From assembly GCA_027563935.2 (NCBI GenBank), contig CM050449.1, forward strand, positions 89,380,371 to 89,444,370: 64,000 bases of DNA, read 5' to 3'. The position numbers and the translations under genes were made by a program. This document shows, in pieces, positions 36,523 through 47,824 of this stretch. The DNA is from Costus lasius. Its lineage: Eukaryota; Streptophyta; Magnoliopsida; Zingiberales; Costaceae. The first letter of the stretch is position 1. Each line of letters starts with the position of its first letter. The notes beneath the pieces are model-generated. The model worked only from the letters and a program-made list of their open reading frames with translations, did no database searches and was not told where the DNA came from.

Positions 36523-38476
36523 TGTTGGTGTGTATGCCCTAGGACTTAGTTTTGGTCAACTTATGTACTACTTCACATTGATATTTATATATATCATTCT
36601 GCAATTGTCGTTATCATTGTTTGTCTACACCTGTGATTGTGTACTTACATGATAATGTCCCTGGAGACAGATTGGATCTATGCTCAAATAATTGTCCCCA
36701 GTCGATGTACCTGAGTGGATATGAGACAGCTCTGGTACTTGAGAGACTGGTATGTGGGCTGGTTAGGCACGTGGTGCTAACGCAGACACATGGGTATATC
36801 ATTGGAGGATATACTAGATAGACCCGCTATGAGGCTATGACTTGGTGTCATGAGTTATTCTCATAAGTGACAGGAGATGCATTGATCCCTTGACTTGAGG
36901 TCATTGATCATTCTATATGGCTAGGGACTTGCTTTGATATAACCCAACACCTTGACGTAGTTGGGAGGTCATAACGGTTGTCATTGAGCATGTCACGACC
37001 CATATGAGAAGGTCAATGGACAGACATAGGATTTGCCCCTTCCTTAGGGAAGTATGATATCCATGGAGCTCCTCTATGGTTCTATGACTGAGAGTGTATG
37101 GCCATACCCAGGTAAGAACCTGTTTTAGTCATAGCCATGTGATTGGATGAAAACAAGTGGTGACACACTTGTCCAATCGGATATCAGTTCGGCAAAGAGA
37201 CTGTAATGCATCTGTACCTAGTTGCGATGATGGGGATGTCGATGTCGATATCCATTCCAATGACCTGGGTAGCAGCGATGCACTGCTAGGTGCCACTCAC
37301 TGCTTGTGATGACCTTTGGTCAGCACTGCCAGCGTCAGAGGAACCTACAAGGTCGCACACCTTGATACTTGAGTTCTCGTATTGATCGGGAAGCCTTATG
37401 ATCGAGTTATTGGATAACTCGGATCTAATTGGGAGATTTCGTCAGCGCCAATGGGCCTGATGAGATGGAAGAATATTATTGGAGCCAAACTTCATTTTTG
37501 GCAGGTTGACCCGTATTTGACCATGGTTGGTCACATTTGGATTAGGGTTGCATTGGATTGGATCCAAGTGCTTAATCAACCCATGTAATGGAGTTTGGGC
37601 TAGCTCATTATCCAATGAGGCCGAATAATAAGTTGTCATGAAGAGAAGAAAGGCTAAAAGGGTATAATGGGGACAAATCTTCTCCCCTAGGTGCCTATGG
37701 GCATAATGGGGAGAAGTGGCACAATTTGCTTCATAAGGAAGCAATTGGCGCCTCCCCCTTAATCCCTTATGGTATGAATGCCTCTATGGCATTACTTGGG
37801 GCGCAAGGCAAGCCCTTGGCGCACAAAGAAAGACATGGGCTCTAAAAGGAATGGTTGAATGAGAATTATGGAAATGTCTTGGAGACTTTCCTTGTCTCAA
37901 ACCTTCTCATCCTAGCCACCCACTTGTCTTGATCCTAGCCTTTCATGAACCGCCTCTTGCCCAATAAAAGAGCACCTAGCCGAGCCCTCGAAAGAGTGAT
38001 CAATCCTTGAAGACGTGAACACAAGAAGAGGGGCGAGTGCTAGGAGCAACGACGCATCTTCCTTCTTCCATAACCACAAGCCTCTCCCTCCTTTCCTCTT
38101 GGCGCAAGGAGCTTTAGTGCTTGGCGGCTTGGATAGTTTCCCTCTTCCCTTGGCGCATCTTTTCTCTTGGTGGCTCAAGTGAAGTAGAGCATCTCCCTAA
38201 GGCTTGGATCTTCTTCCCGAGGCTAGCACCGGGCGTGGAAGAAGAGAACTCAAGAGATCCGTGTGTGTAAGACTGCAGAGGGCGCACACTTGGGCGCCTA
38301 CATCGGCATCACTCCAAATTGCTCTTAAGGTATTTCCTAACTCATCGTGTCGACTCCCTTGCTTGCGATCTTCACTGGGTTTTTGGGACCGGCCTATTTC
38401 GGGGACATTCTTCCGCTGCGTAATATGTATGTCTATGACTCTGAAAAATGTAAATTGTCCCCGGGGTTTCCCAACA
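36523..38476 (+). repeat. 3' LTR of the innermost copia
   Basis: Pairs with 28995-30951. It is preceded by the polypurine tract at 36512-36522 and followed by ATTTC, the target duplication, and then the rest of the gypsy LTR. Confidence 0.95.
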
Positions 38477-40007
38477 ATTTCAAGTCAAAACAAGCTTTCT
38501 AGCAAAAATACGACACTACCGTATTTTTCAGATCAACTACCACGGTGCCGTAATTTCAGACGACTTTAATCAAAGATTTTGGGCAAAATACGGCACTACT
38601 GTATTTTTGGGAACAACTGACACGGTACCATATTTTTGGAGGATTTAAATCAGAAAGTTTCTAAATTTTGGTGAAAAATATGGCACTGCCATTATTTGGG
38701 GTAAAACTTCCACGGTACCGTATTTTGGGCCATTTTTCGCGAGTTTTTCGGGTCCGAATCTTGCGCGGACCATAACTTTTGATCTAGAGCTCCAAATTGA
38801 GATCCGAAAGTTGCTACCGATTCGTCTTTAAGAGGTGAAGACGTACGAAGTAGAAGCCCTAATGTTTATCCAGTATTAAGAGAGAAATCGACAGAAAGGC
38901 GCTTAGGATTCGGCCTCACGCCGAGAGGCATAGAGACCACCTCAGGCCGTGAAATTTATATGAAGCTTCGCCTAGTGAAGGAGAAGATACTCCAAAAGTT
39001 TCAGATCGAAAGGAGTCTGATCGGGGGAGAAATCAACAAAACAGTGGGTTACGCCACTGTTCATCGCGTTTCCAGCCTAATACGGTGCTGTAATTTCAAT
39101 TACAGCACTGTGCTATGTAACTTTTCCTCTTCCCTTTAGTATTCTAATCATCTAAAATTATGGTGTATTGTAATCTTTTTACTATGCAAGCTTAAACTTT
39201 CTTTTGGGACAAAGGGTATAATACCCCTTAATATTTCTATGACTAGATAATCTTTATTTCATCATGATATTTTTGGCATGGTAATTTTACTTAAGAGATC
39301 ATTGTCTTTAATCGTTTCTAGTGTCATGCATTAACATGTTTTAGAGTTTTTGTGTATGGACTGAGAAGATGATATGCATAAACTTGGAACCCTAGAATTT
39401 ATGGTAGGAGCTCATCGCAAGAGATTGGTTGTGTTCTTATTTTTAGATTTTAGATGCTTATTTCTTGTTGATGTTTTGATCTAGAAATTATTACTGTTTT
39501 AGACATGAAAATATGCTAGAGATAGATATTGAATTATTCGAAAACCTTAAGTAAAACCTGTGAAACTAAGGTGCGAGAGTGCTTATTTTTGCTTGAGATC
39601 TTGATACTGAGATGGAATGCACGAGAGTGATTCTTAATCTCTTTGATCAAAGTTTACTTATATTTAACATTGAATAGATCTTGCATGAGAGTGAGGATCG
39701 TTCTTTGTAAATTGACTGCGCGAGAGCAAGTTAATTTCTTTATTAAATAAGTTATATCTTTACCATAACGAAAATAGATTGATGAACCTTTAATTATATC
39801 TAGTCATAAATATTAAGGTGGATGAAACTCTAGTCCCAATGCTTCCTCTCTGATATTTCATACAATCTTCATATTACTTACTTTCATCATTCGATCGCTT
39901 AGCTAGTGAGAATACAACTATTTGGTACTTAACACGTAGGTCTCTGTGGTTCGATATCTTAAATATTACTTCGAGTATCCGTGCACTTGCGGACTACAAC
40001 AAGTTTT

Positions 40008-40025
40008 TGGCGCCGTTGCCGGGGA
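40008..40025 (+). other. Primer-binding site complementary to tRNA-Asp
   Basis: TGGCGCCGTTGCCGGGGA begins 6 bp after the LTR end and is complementary to the 3' end of plant tRNA-Asp (GTC) as I recall it, over all 18 bases. This primer choice is characteristic of Athila/Tat gypsy elements and supports the family call. Confidence 0.9.
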
Positions 40026-40356
40026 CCTTAGTTTTGTCAATATCAAAATAGTTGTTAGTATTGCTAGACTAAGTTTTATTTGTTTTAGATTTAATTTTTT
40101 ATTTTTGCAGGTTTTGGATTTTCACACAAGTTGTGACAGAACTGTGATTTCTGAAATTTGTGAATTTGCTTGTGTTTTATCTTTTTCTATTTTTTTATAT
40201 TTTGAAAAAAAAAAATTTGATTGATTGGTGTTGGATAATCTTTCTGTTTCTATTCTAATTGTTTATACACAGGACTCTTAGATCTTGATATATTTTATTT
40301 CCTGTGAATTTTGAGATAACAATTTTTAGTTGTGTAGAAAGCTTTGAATTGAAGAT

Positions 40357-41544
40357 ATGTCTTTTAATCACAACTCATGGGCAAGAGGTGAGATATACAT
40401 GCCACAAGGTAAGTATAAAAATAATTCATTGAGCACACTCCAAGATACATTTAACTCTTATATGCACTCTGTTTCTTCTAGTATATGTGATATTTGTGGA
40501 CGTATTGATCATTATACTTCTAATTGCCAATTTTTAAATTCCAATTCACCATGGTATCAAGATGATCAATATGATTCTAGATCTTTTTATGATGATTGCT
40601 CAGATCATGTTTCTAAACCATACTTTGAGAATACTGAAAAATCTAGCTTAGAGATAATGTTTGAAAAGTTCATGAGTACCCAAGCAAAACAAAGTGAAGA
40701 AATGCATGAGACCCTTAAACAAATGAATTCTAGGATAGATGATATATGTGCTTATACTGAAATGCTAGAAACCCAGATAGCACAACAAGATTGTTTATTT
40801 GAGTTTGATTTGGAAGCTGAAAAGATTGATTTAGAAAATTCCCCCTCTGATTTTGATTGTTTTGAGATTGAGCCTTATGTGAACATTAATGAATCTCATT
40901 CTGATTTTGATAATTGTGAAATTGATTCCTTTGATAATTTATTTGTAGAAAAATTTGAGGAAATTGAAATTGAAAAATCCTCTTTTGATGAAATTAGTTC
41001 TTTTGATAATATATTGTTTGTGGTTAGTTCTGATGAAAGATATGAGGGGACTAATTTAGAAAAATCTTACTCTGATTTTGATGATGATTTTGAAATTGAT
41101 AAATTATTTGATGAAGTGCATGAGGAACTTGAAAAAGATTTGAAAAATACAAATATTATTGAATCTCACCTTAATGCTTTGCCCAAATCTTCTGATTTAC
41201 TTGAAAAATTATGTTTCATTGAGGAATCTAATGTGAGAAAGAAAGATTATTTTCATGATCCAATACTTGAATCTCTTGATGAAAGTCCTATTGTAATTGA
41301 AGATATAAATTTGAAGAAAGGACTTATGATTTTGCTTTTTGGTAAATATAGGAAGATCATTGAATATCCTTTGATTGGAGTTGAAAATTTTGATTTTGAT
41401 TCCCGCATATTTGAGAAAGCCATGTCGATCTTGATTTACATGAAATTTTGGATATTTAGATTAGTGGCTAAACTTTTTGGACAACGGAAAAGAAAAAAAT
41501 TATTTGCTATTTACTTTGGTACTGATTCACCTGCTTCACCATGA
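40357..41544 (+). CDS. Gag-like acidic protein with CCHC knuckle (395 aa) of the non-autonomous gypsy element
   Basis: This is the only long intact frame of the element, from ATG 40357 to the stop at 41542-41544. The N-terminus contains CDICGRIDHYTSNC (C44, C47, H52, C57; C-x2-C-x4-H-x4-C), an exact retroviral-type zinc knuckle, as in gag nucleocapsids. A short helical region rich in Glu, Lys and Gln (about residues 95-150) follows. Then comes a very acidic central part with repeated SDFD..EID-like units (residues 160-260) and a basic C-terminus ending FGQRKRKKLFAIYFG. There is no protease, RT or integrase. I infer a packaging or RNA-binding role by analogy with gag; the acidic repeat region resembles nothing I can name. 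The uninterrupted frame may reflect recent activity or selection. Confidence 0.65.
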   Translation: MSFNHNSWARGEIYMPQGKYKNNSLSTLQDTFNSYMHSVSSSICDICGRIDHYTSNCQFLNSNSPWYQDDQYDSRSFYDDCSDHVSKPYFENTEKSSLEIMFEKFMSTQAKQSEEMHETLKQMNSRIDDICAYTEMLETQIAQQDCLFEFDLEAEKIDLENSPSDFDCFEIEPYVNINESHSDFDNCEIDSFDNLFVEKFEEIEIEKSSFDEISSFDNILFVVSSDERYEGTNLEKSYSDFDDDFEIDKLFDEVHEELEKDLKNTNIIESHLNALPKSSDLLEKLCFIEESNVRKKDYFHDPILESLDESPIVIEDINLKKGLMILLFGKYRKIIEYPLIGVENFDFDSRIFEKAMSILIYMKFWIFRLVAKLFGQRKRKKLFAIYFGTDSPASP

Positions 41545-41580
41545 TTTTTGATTTTTGGTCAAGCTAATGACCTAAAAATT

Positions 41581-41605
41581 AGCGCTTCTTGGGAGGCAAC
41601 CCAAG
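41581..41605 (+). other. Conserved hairpin motif after the gag-like frame
   Basis: GCGCTTCTTGGGAGGCAACC (41583-41602) forms a CTTGGG/CCCAAG stem (41588-41593 and 41600-41605). Very similar words occur downstream of coding regions in plant Tat/Athila elements, so it looks like a conserved RNA element. Its function is not known to me. Confidence 0.6.
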
Positions 41606-42349
41606 CATTTTTGCTTAATTTAGTTTCTTTTATCTTGGTTTATTTTTAGAATTAATTTTTCTAAAAAAAAAATTACGCAAAATACGGCACTACCGTAATC
41701 ATCTTCATGGTACCGTATTTTTGCCGATTTCTGATCCGAGAGTTCTATGCATATTACGGCATTGCCGTAAGAAATTTCATGGTACCGTATTTGAAATCTG
41801 CATTCTACTTATTTGAGTAGGTGTTTTCTCGCATTAATTTTAAGAAATTGGAGTGCAAAAATTTTTGATCTTGGCACCATTACGAAGTACTCATCTTGGT
41901 CTATCAACTGGATATTTTGACTGAATTTTAAAGTCCATGGATCGTTCTAAAACACATAGCATCTTTTCGATTCTGATTAATTTCTGCAGCAGTTTTCTTT
42001 TGACTATTCTGATTAGCGTTTTTGCTGCAAATATTTAAGGTGCTTTAATGACTTGAAACCCTAATTTTTCGCATGGAATATGAAGATCATGTGTCATTCT
42101 ATCTTATGGATTAGTTGTTTTCATGAAAATATTTTCTAACAATTGTATAAAGCATGGCAACTTTTCGAATCTGATTAACTTCTGTGCAGTTTTTGATTGA
42201 ATAATCTGAGTAGCCTTGTTTCTGCTAATGCCCTAAATTCATGACATATTTTGATCCTTTGATTTTCATACGTCTAAAAAGAACAAATCTTTTTCTACAG
42301 CTTGGTTTTGTCTATTTTCTTTATGGATCATTAGCTGCTTTGCTTTGCC

Positions 42350-44110
42350 TTCATCTCCTGCTATAACCACTCTATTTCAGCCTGCAGCATCTTCTTCCCA
42401 AAGCAGGCAACTTTTGCGTTTTCGATAGCACTGACGGCAACAACCATCGGTTTCATCTAAGCCTCTTCTCCAGATCCGAACCAGCAATATCTTTGTCCGC
42501 CTCTATGTTCTTTGCCAGGAGCTCTCCTTTGTTTCCACAGCCGCTGACACAGCTTCTCCCGCTAACCTGCTGCCCTGACATCAACACCGACATCTCTCGC
42601 CATTCGCCTGTTGATATTTTCTACTGCCTCTATTTTCAACGAGCTTCTCAGCCGGCAACTTTCATCCGCCAAACACTGCCAGCTGATCTGATCTCAGCCG
42701 CCAAAGCTTCTTCAGCCATAGGTGACTTATTTCCAGCCGAAAGGATCTTCAGCAGCAACCTAGGAGACAGATCTTTCCCTGTTGACGGCTTCCTCCGCCA
42801 GGAACCTTTTCCAGAAACCTCTATTGCTGCCTTTGTTTTTTTGTCCCGAGCTTCTGTCGCTGCACCCGCATCTGCTCCACTAGCAGACCTGCTCTTCATA
42901 TCCCAGGCAAGCAACAACTTTAGCTTCACCTCTGACATCTTCCGGGGATCACCATCAGCAACCAAAGGCAACACTCTACTCTGATTTCAGGTAGCACAGC
43001 TAGCTACTCTGATTGTTTCCAGCCGCCCTTTAGCTTCTCAGGCGACAACGAGTTTGCAGCCAGCTTCTTTGCCACTAGCGGCAGTCGCCATCAACATCTA
43101 TTTTAGCCGGCAACAATTCTGCTTCCGCTGCCATCAGCGTCCGTGTCCTGACCAGTCGCCGACCTTCTTTTCAGATGATCGAGCTGACGATTTTCTACCG
43201 TCTCACGCTATAGCATCTCTAAACCACAGCAAGGTGTTTCGCCAGCCTGCTTTTCTCCAAGTTGGCCACCATCTTTGTTCCAGGCAGCCACCAGAAGCCG
43301 CAGCCTCTTCTTTCTGCCATCCTCTACCAGATCGTGAAGCTTCTTCCTAGTCGGTGCTACTTGTTTCTTCCACTTTCTGATCAACCGACGCCAGCAGCGA
43401 CTGGAGTTTTCAGCAACCTCTACATCAGCCGAACAAGTAGATGTCACCACCCCTATTTCCAGCTAGTTGTGCAGCTATGCAGCCATCCGCAACAAGAAAC
43501 CTTTCATGGCAACCTTTACTTCCTTCTGCACCGAAACCTCTGATTCGAACAGAGACCACTCACCGACCTTCACTCGTCAGGCGATATTATCAACCGCCGC
43601 CCAGCAGTTTCTGTTCCAGCTACTATCTTCATGCAGCCAGCGGTGGCATCTCCCACGAACATCAACTCTCTCGTTGCCCTATTTCCGCCACCATCAGCAA
43701 GCCAATCAGTCGTTACCACCGCGTGAGCTCTTAGACAGAGAGGCCGATCTCCCAGATCTCGTAGCCACTGGTCCCAGCTGCATCTAGCTGTGTCCCCAGC
43801 AGTTTACTTCTTCCATTCTATTTCCACCGAGTTAGCAACGTCTCCGATTCATCACCAGCTTCATCTGGAAGCCAGTTTCTTCGCCATTATGCAGCATCGG
43901 CCACCTCTAATGCTAGCCGTGGTTTAGCACCAGCAACTGATTTAGCAGCAACAACTCTGTCTTCAGCTACAGTCGTGTCGCAGCTTCTCTTACAGCCAGC
44001 AACGTCACCGCTATTTCCAGCCTAGTTAACACCTTATTTCATCACCTCTCCAATCTCTACTAGAAACTGCATTTAATTTTCTTTTATTTTATTATTTCAG
44101 TAGCATAACC
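42350..44110 (+). other. C-rich, CAGC/CCGCC-repeating block in the gypsy interior
   Basis: This block has a composition unlike the AT-rich rest of the element: words such as CAGC, GCCACC, CAACC and TTCCAGC recur irregularly throughout. It opens many short plus-strand frames (42493-42984, 43054-43350, 43262-43543, 43441-43734, 43467-43787) with Ser/Pro/Ala/Thr-rich translations but no recognisable domain. No single frame spans it. It may be captured host sequence, a degraded repeat-rich gene or a spacer with a structural role; the sequence alone does not decide. Confidence 0.5.
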
Positions 44111-45672
44111 TTTATTATTGACTCTGATTTTTTATGTGCAGTATCATCTCTCGCACCCACTGGCCGACGATCTCACCTCCAGGACTGTAGTCTCTAGCAG
44201 GCCACTGGAGATTACTCACTCTACTATCGGCACCATCACCATCATCGCTAGTAGCTTTTCAACTAGCATCTGTTCCACCTTTGCTTCTCACCTACATCAG
44301 ATTTTTCCACCAGCACCCTCTTGGACCACTAGCGTCATCTCTGATTTTCCTTTGAGAGAATTATTTTTATTATTATCATTATTTTGTTTTAGTAAGGGAC
44401 TATTTTTAGAACTGAGCCTTATGTGCTTAAAAATTTTGCAGGAAAATTTTCACAAGGCATATCTTTGAACATAATTGCATCTACCCCGATTCTATACACC
44501 GGATGATGATTGAGCTTGCTACGTTATTTTTGTGAGTATTGTTTGCACTTTCTTATAATTTGATCACTTGATTATCTACACTTTTCTTCTCCAAAAAAAT
44601 TTCTATCACTTTATACCCTTTGCATTGTTCGAGCCTTATGTGATTATACGGATCTATCACTTCACATCTTTTGACTATATGAGTTTCATGCTTCACACAT
44701 TTTGCAGTGATTTTTACATATTTTGATGTTTAAAAATTTTTTATGACTTGAATCCTTGTGATGAGAGGTGTATGGATTTTTCTATGATGAATGTGTTCAT
44801 GACTATGATTAGGACTAGACCTATCATGTTGAGTTTATTTCTCTAATACATATCTGCTTTTGGAATTTTTCATTGATTGATAAATGAGATTTTGGATAGA
44901 TATATTTTTTGATGAATTTGGTTTAAAAATGAAACTACTTCTTTGAATAAAACTAGCATATGAATATGATTTTTGAATTGATGTTGATTGATGAATTTAG
45001 TTGATATTCATGCTATTTGCTATTTGTTGGGAAGAAAGATTCCTTGATCCAAATAAAGTAAGGACTCCCCTACTTGGCACTGTGTGAAAGTACAGTGGTA
45101 CCAAAGGACATGAGTTGAAGTATAAAATAAAAAAAAAGGGGTAGAAAAAGAAAAAAATATGTGTCTATGTGAGTGCATGCCATGGAGAGAGATCGATCCA
45201 CATAAACTACGCTATCTTTGATAAAAATCTTCCTACTAAAAAGATATGAGTTCTATTACATTGATTATGTGATCAGTGTACTCTAACTTCGTCACCAGAA
45301 AAAAAAGGTGATAATCAAATTAGAGAATGTAGATAATACCAAAAAAAAAAATTGAGTGGAAAAAAATCTTTGAAATCCTATTCCTATAAACAAAATTTGA
45401 TAGTTATGAATTGAAACTAGATGAAGTCTTGAGATTGATATTCTATTTATTGTATGAGTTGCGAAGTTTTATTTGACCAAGTTGTGGATCTTGAGAATTG
45501 AATTCAAAGGGAAATGTGTTTATTTGAAATTTTATGAAATTTTATGAAGCAATTGGTGAGATTTTTCATTGGTGATTGTATTTTAGAAATTTATTCTTCA
45601 TGAGAAAGTCTATGCCTATGATCAATTTTTGATTTTTGCTTGAGGACAAGTAAAGTTTGAGCCTTATGTGTT
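44111..45672 (+). other. 3' untranslated region of the gypsy element
   Basis: AT-rich, non-coding sequence between the C-rich block and the 3' LTR. It contains GAGCCTTATGTG three times (44412, 44632, 45659) and ends with a degenerate polypurine tract (AAGTTTGAGCC then TTATGTGTT) where relatives have a G-run. Confidence 0.6.
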
Positions 45673-47417
45673 TGATGACACCAAAATATATAGTCATTTT
45701 TTCGTCATTTCATTAGTATTTTTGTGTCATATTCATAGACTTTGCTTATTTTTATGCCTTATTTGTCAAATATTGCATAATCTACACCATTTCTTGTTTT
45801 TGATCATTTTCAGGTTAAAAGTGCCATATTTTGATGGATTTTGGAAGATTTGAGCACACCAATGGATTCCAGACGTTGAAACAAAGCTACCCACTAAATT
45901 TCAAATCAAAACAAGTTTTCTAGCAAAAATACGGCACTACCGTATTTTTCAGATAAACTACCACGGTGCCGTAATTTCATACGACTTTAATCAGAGATTT
46001 TGGGCAAAATACGGCACTACCGTATTTTTGGGAACAACTGACACGGTACCGTATTTTTGGAGGATTTAAATCAGAAAGTTTCTAAATTTTGGTGAAAAAT
46101 ACGGCACTGCCGTTTTTTGGGGTAAAACTTCCACGGGTATTTTGGGCCATTTTTTGCGAGTTTTTCGGGTTCGAATCTTGCGTGGACCATAACTTTTGAT
46201 CCAGAGCTCCAAATTGAGATCCGAAAGTTTTTGCTGATTTGTCTTTAAGAGGAGAACACGTACGAAGTGGAAGCCCTAATTTTTATCCAGTATTGAGAGA
46301 GCAATCGATAGAGAGGTACTTAGGGTTTGGCCTCGTGCCGAGAGGCGTAGAGACCACCTCAGGCCATGAATTAATACTGAAGCTTCGCCTAGTGAAGGAG
46401 AAGATACTCCAGAAGTTTCAGATCGAAAGGAGTTCGATCGGGGGAGAAATCAACAAAACAGTGGGTGACGCCACTGTTCATCGCGTTTCCAGCCTAATAC
46501 GGTGCTATAATTTCGATTACAGCACTGTGCTTTGTAACTTTTCCTCCTCCCTTTAGTATTCTGATCATCTGAAATTATGGTGTATTGTAATCTTTTTACT
46601 ATGCAAGCTTAAACTTTCTTTTGGGACAAAGGGTATAATCCCCCTTCATATTTCTATGACTAGATAATCTTGATTTCATCATGATATTTTTGGCATGGTA
46701 ATTTTACTTAAGAGATCATTGTCTTTAATCGTTTCTAGTGTCATGCATTAACATGTTTAGAGTTTTTGTGTATGGACTGAGAAGATGATATGCATAAACT
46801 TGGAACCCTAGAATTTATGGTAGGAGCTCATCGCAAGAGATTGGTTGTGTTCTTATTTTTAGATTTTAGATGCTTATTTCTTGTTGATGTTTTGATCTAG
46901 AAATTATTACTGTTTTAGACATGAAAATATGCTAGAGATAGATATTGAATTGTTCGAAAACCTTAAGTAAAACCTGTGAAACTAAGGTGCGAGAGTGCTT
47001 AGTTTTGCTTGAGATCTTGATACTGAAATGGAATGCACAAGAGTGATTCTTAATCTCTTTGATCAAAGTTTACTTATATTTAACATTGAATAGATCTTGC
47101 ATGAGAGTGAGGATCGTTCTTTGTAAATTGACTGCGCGAGAGCGAGTTAATTTCTTTATTAAGTAAGCTATATCTTTACCATAACGAAAATAGATTGATG
47201 AACCTTTAATTATATCTAGTCATAAATATTAAGGTGGATGAAATCCTAGTCCCAATGCTTCCTCTCTGATATTTCATACAATTTTCATATTACTTACTTT
47301 CATCATTCGATCGCTTAGCTAGTGAGAATACAACTATTTGGTACTTAACACGTAGGTCTCTGTGGTTCGATATCTTAAATATTACTTCGAGTATCCGTGC
47401 ACTTGCGGACTACAACA
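45673..47417 (+). repeat. 3' LTR of the gypsy element (1745 bp)
   Basis: Uninterrupted copy of the LTR, from TGATGACACC to CTACAACA, followed by the target duplication CCGAT. Its palindrome array (45928-46140) lacks one 6-bp TACCGT piece at about 46137 compared with the 5' LTR. The frame at 46239-46556 also occurs in broken form in the other copy and is not a gene. Confidence 0.95.
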
Positions 47418-47824
47418 CCGATCATGCCAAATAATGAATTTGTTATTATCTGTAAACGTCTGGTTTACAATATTATATATTATAATTGTTTTAATATAAG
47501 TGTAGTACAATTCGGAGAAAAATGTAGGTAATTTTTCTAATATATATTTTTTACCTGATATAAGTCTCGTGATATAAAGGAATTCAATATTCCCTTCATT
47601 TGTTGTTTCGATATGATATCCATTTTGGCGGATATCTTTAAAGCTTAATAAATTTCTTTAAGACTTTGTAGAATATAGTGCATTATCAATGCGCAATTTG
47701 TTTCGATATAATATATTAGCTCTTCCGGAGCCTTCAATAATTTTTGTACTACTAGATATAGTATTAACATTAGCTTCTTGAACACTAAAAAAAATATTAA
47801 GATTAGACATCAATATATAAGAAA

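Larger units (their letters stand above)
28995..38476 (+). mobile_element. Ty1/copia retrotransposon, innermost insertion (9.48 kb)
   Basis: LTRs 28995-30951 (1957 bp) and 36523-38476 (1954 bp) have TGTTGG and CCAACA inverted ends. The target duplication is ATTTT (28990-28994) and ATTTC (38477-38481); the uninterrupted LTR copy at about 45900 has ATTTC, so the left copy changed C to T. Inside are a primer-binding site at 30953, a 1.6-kb leader, gag-pol on the plus strand (32581-36501) and a purine tract AAGTGGGAGAT ending at 36522. I count roughly 34 substitutions and one 3-bp gap between the LTRs, about 98% identity. The large LTRs recall the TAR/Angela copia lineages, but that lineage call is uncertain. 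Confidence 0.95.
28765..40001 (+). repeat. 5' LTR of the gypsy element, split by the copia at 28995-38476
   Basis: Positions 28765-28994 and 38482-40001 together give about 1750 bp, colinear with the uninterrupted 3' LTR (45673-47417, 1745 bp). The break falls at AAATTTC, which is intact in the 3' LTR. A palindrome array (TACGGCACTACCGTA-like and ACGGTACCGT-like units) occupies 38506-38730. Confidence 0.93.
28765..47417 (+). mobile_element. Non-autonomous Tat/Athila-like gypsy element (LARD-type), with a nested copia
   Basis: Its LTRs are 28765-40001 (interrupted by the copia at 28995-38476) and 45673-47417; both start TGATGACACC and end CTACAACA. A perfect target duplication CCGAT lies at 28760-28764 and 47418-47422. 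The primer-binding site matches tRNA-Asp. The 5.7-kb internal region has one gag-like frame (40357-41544) and no protease, RT or integrase, so the element would depend on a partner. A CTTGGG/CCCAAG hairpin in GCGCTTCTTGGGAGGCAACC (41583-41602) and a TTGCTTGAGGACAAGTAA motif near the 3' LTR (about 45636) are signatures I associate with plant Tat/Athila elements. Confidence 0.9.
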
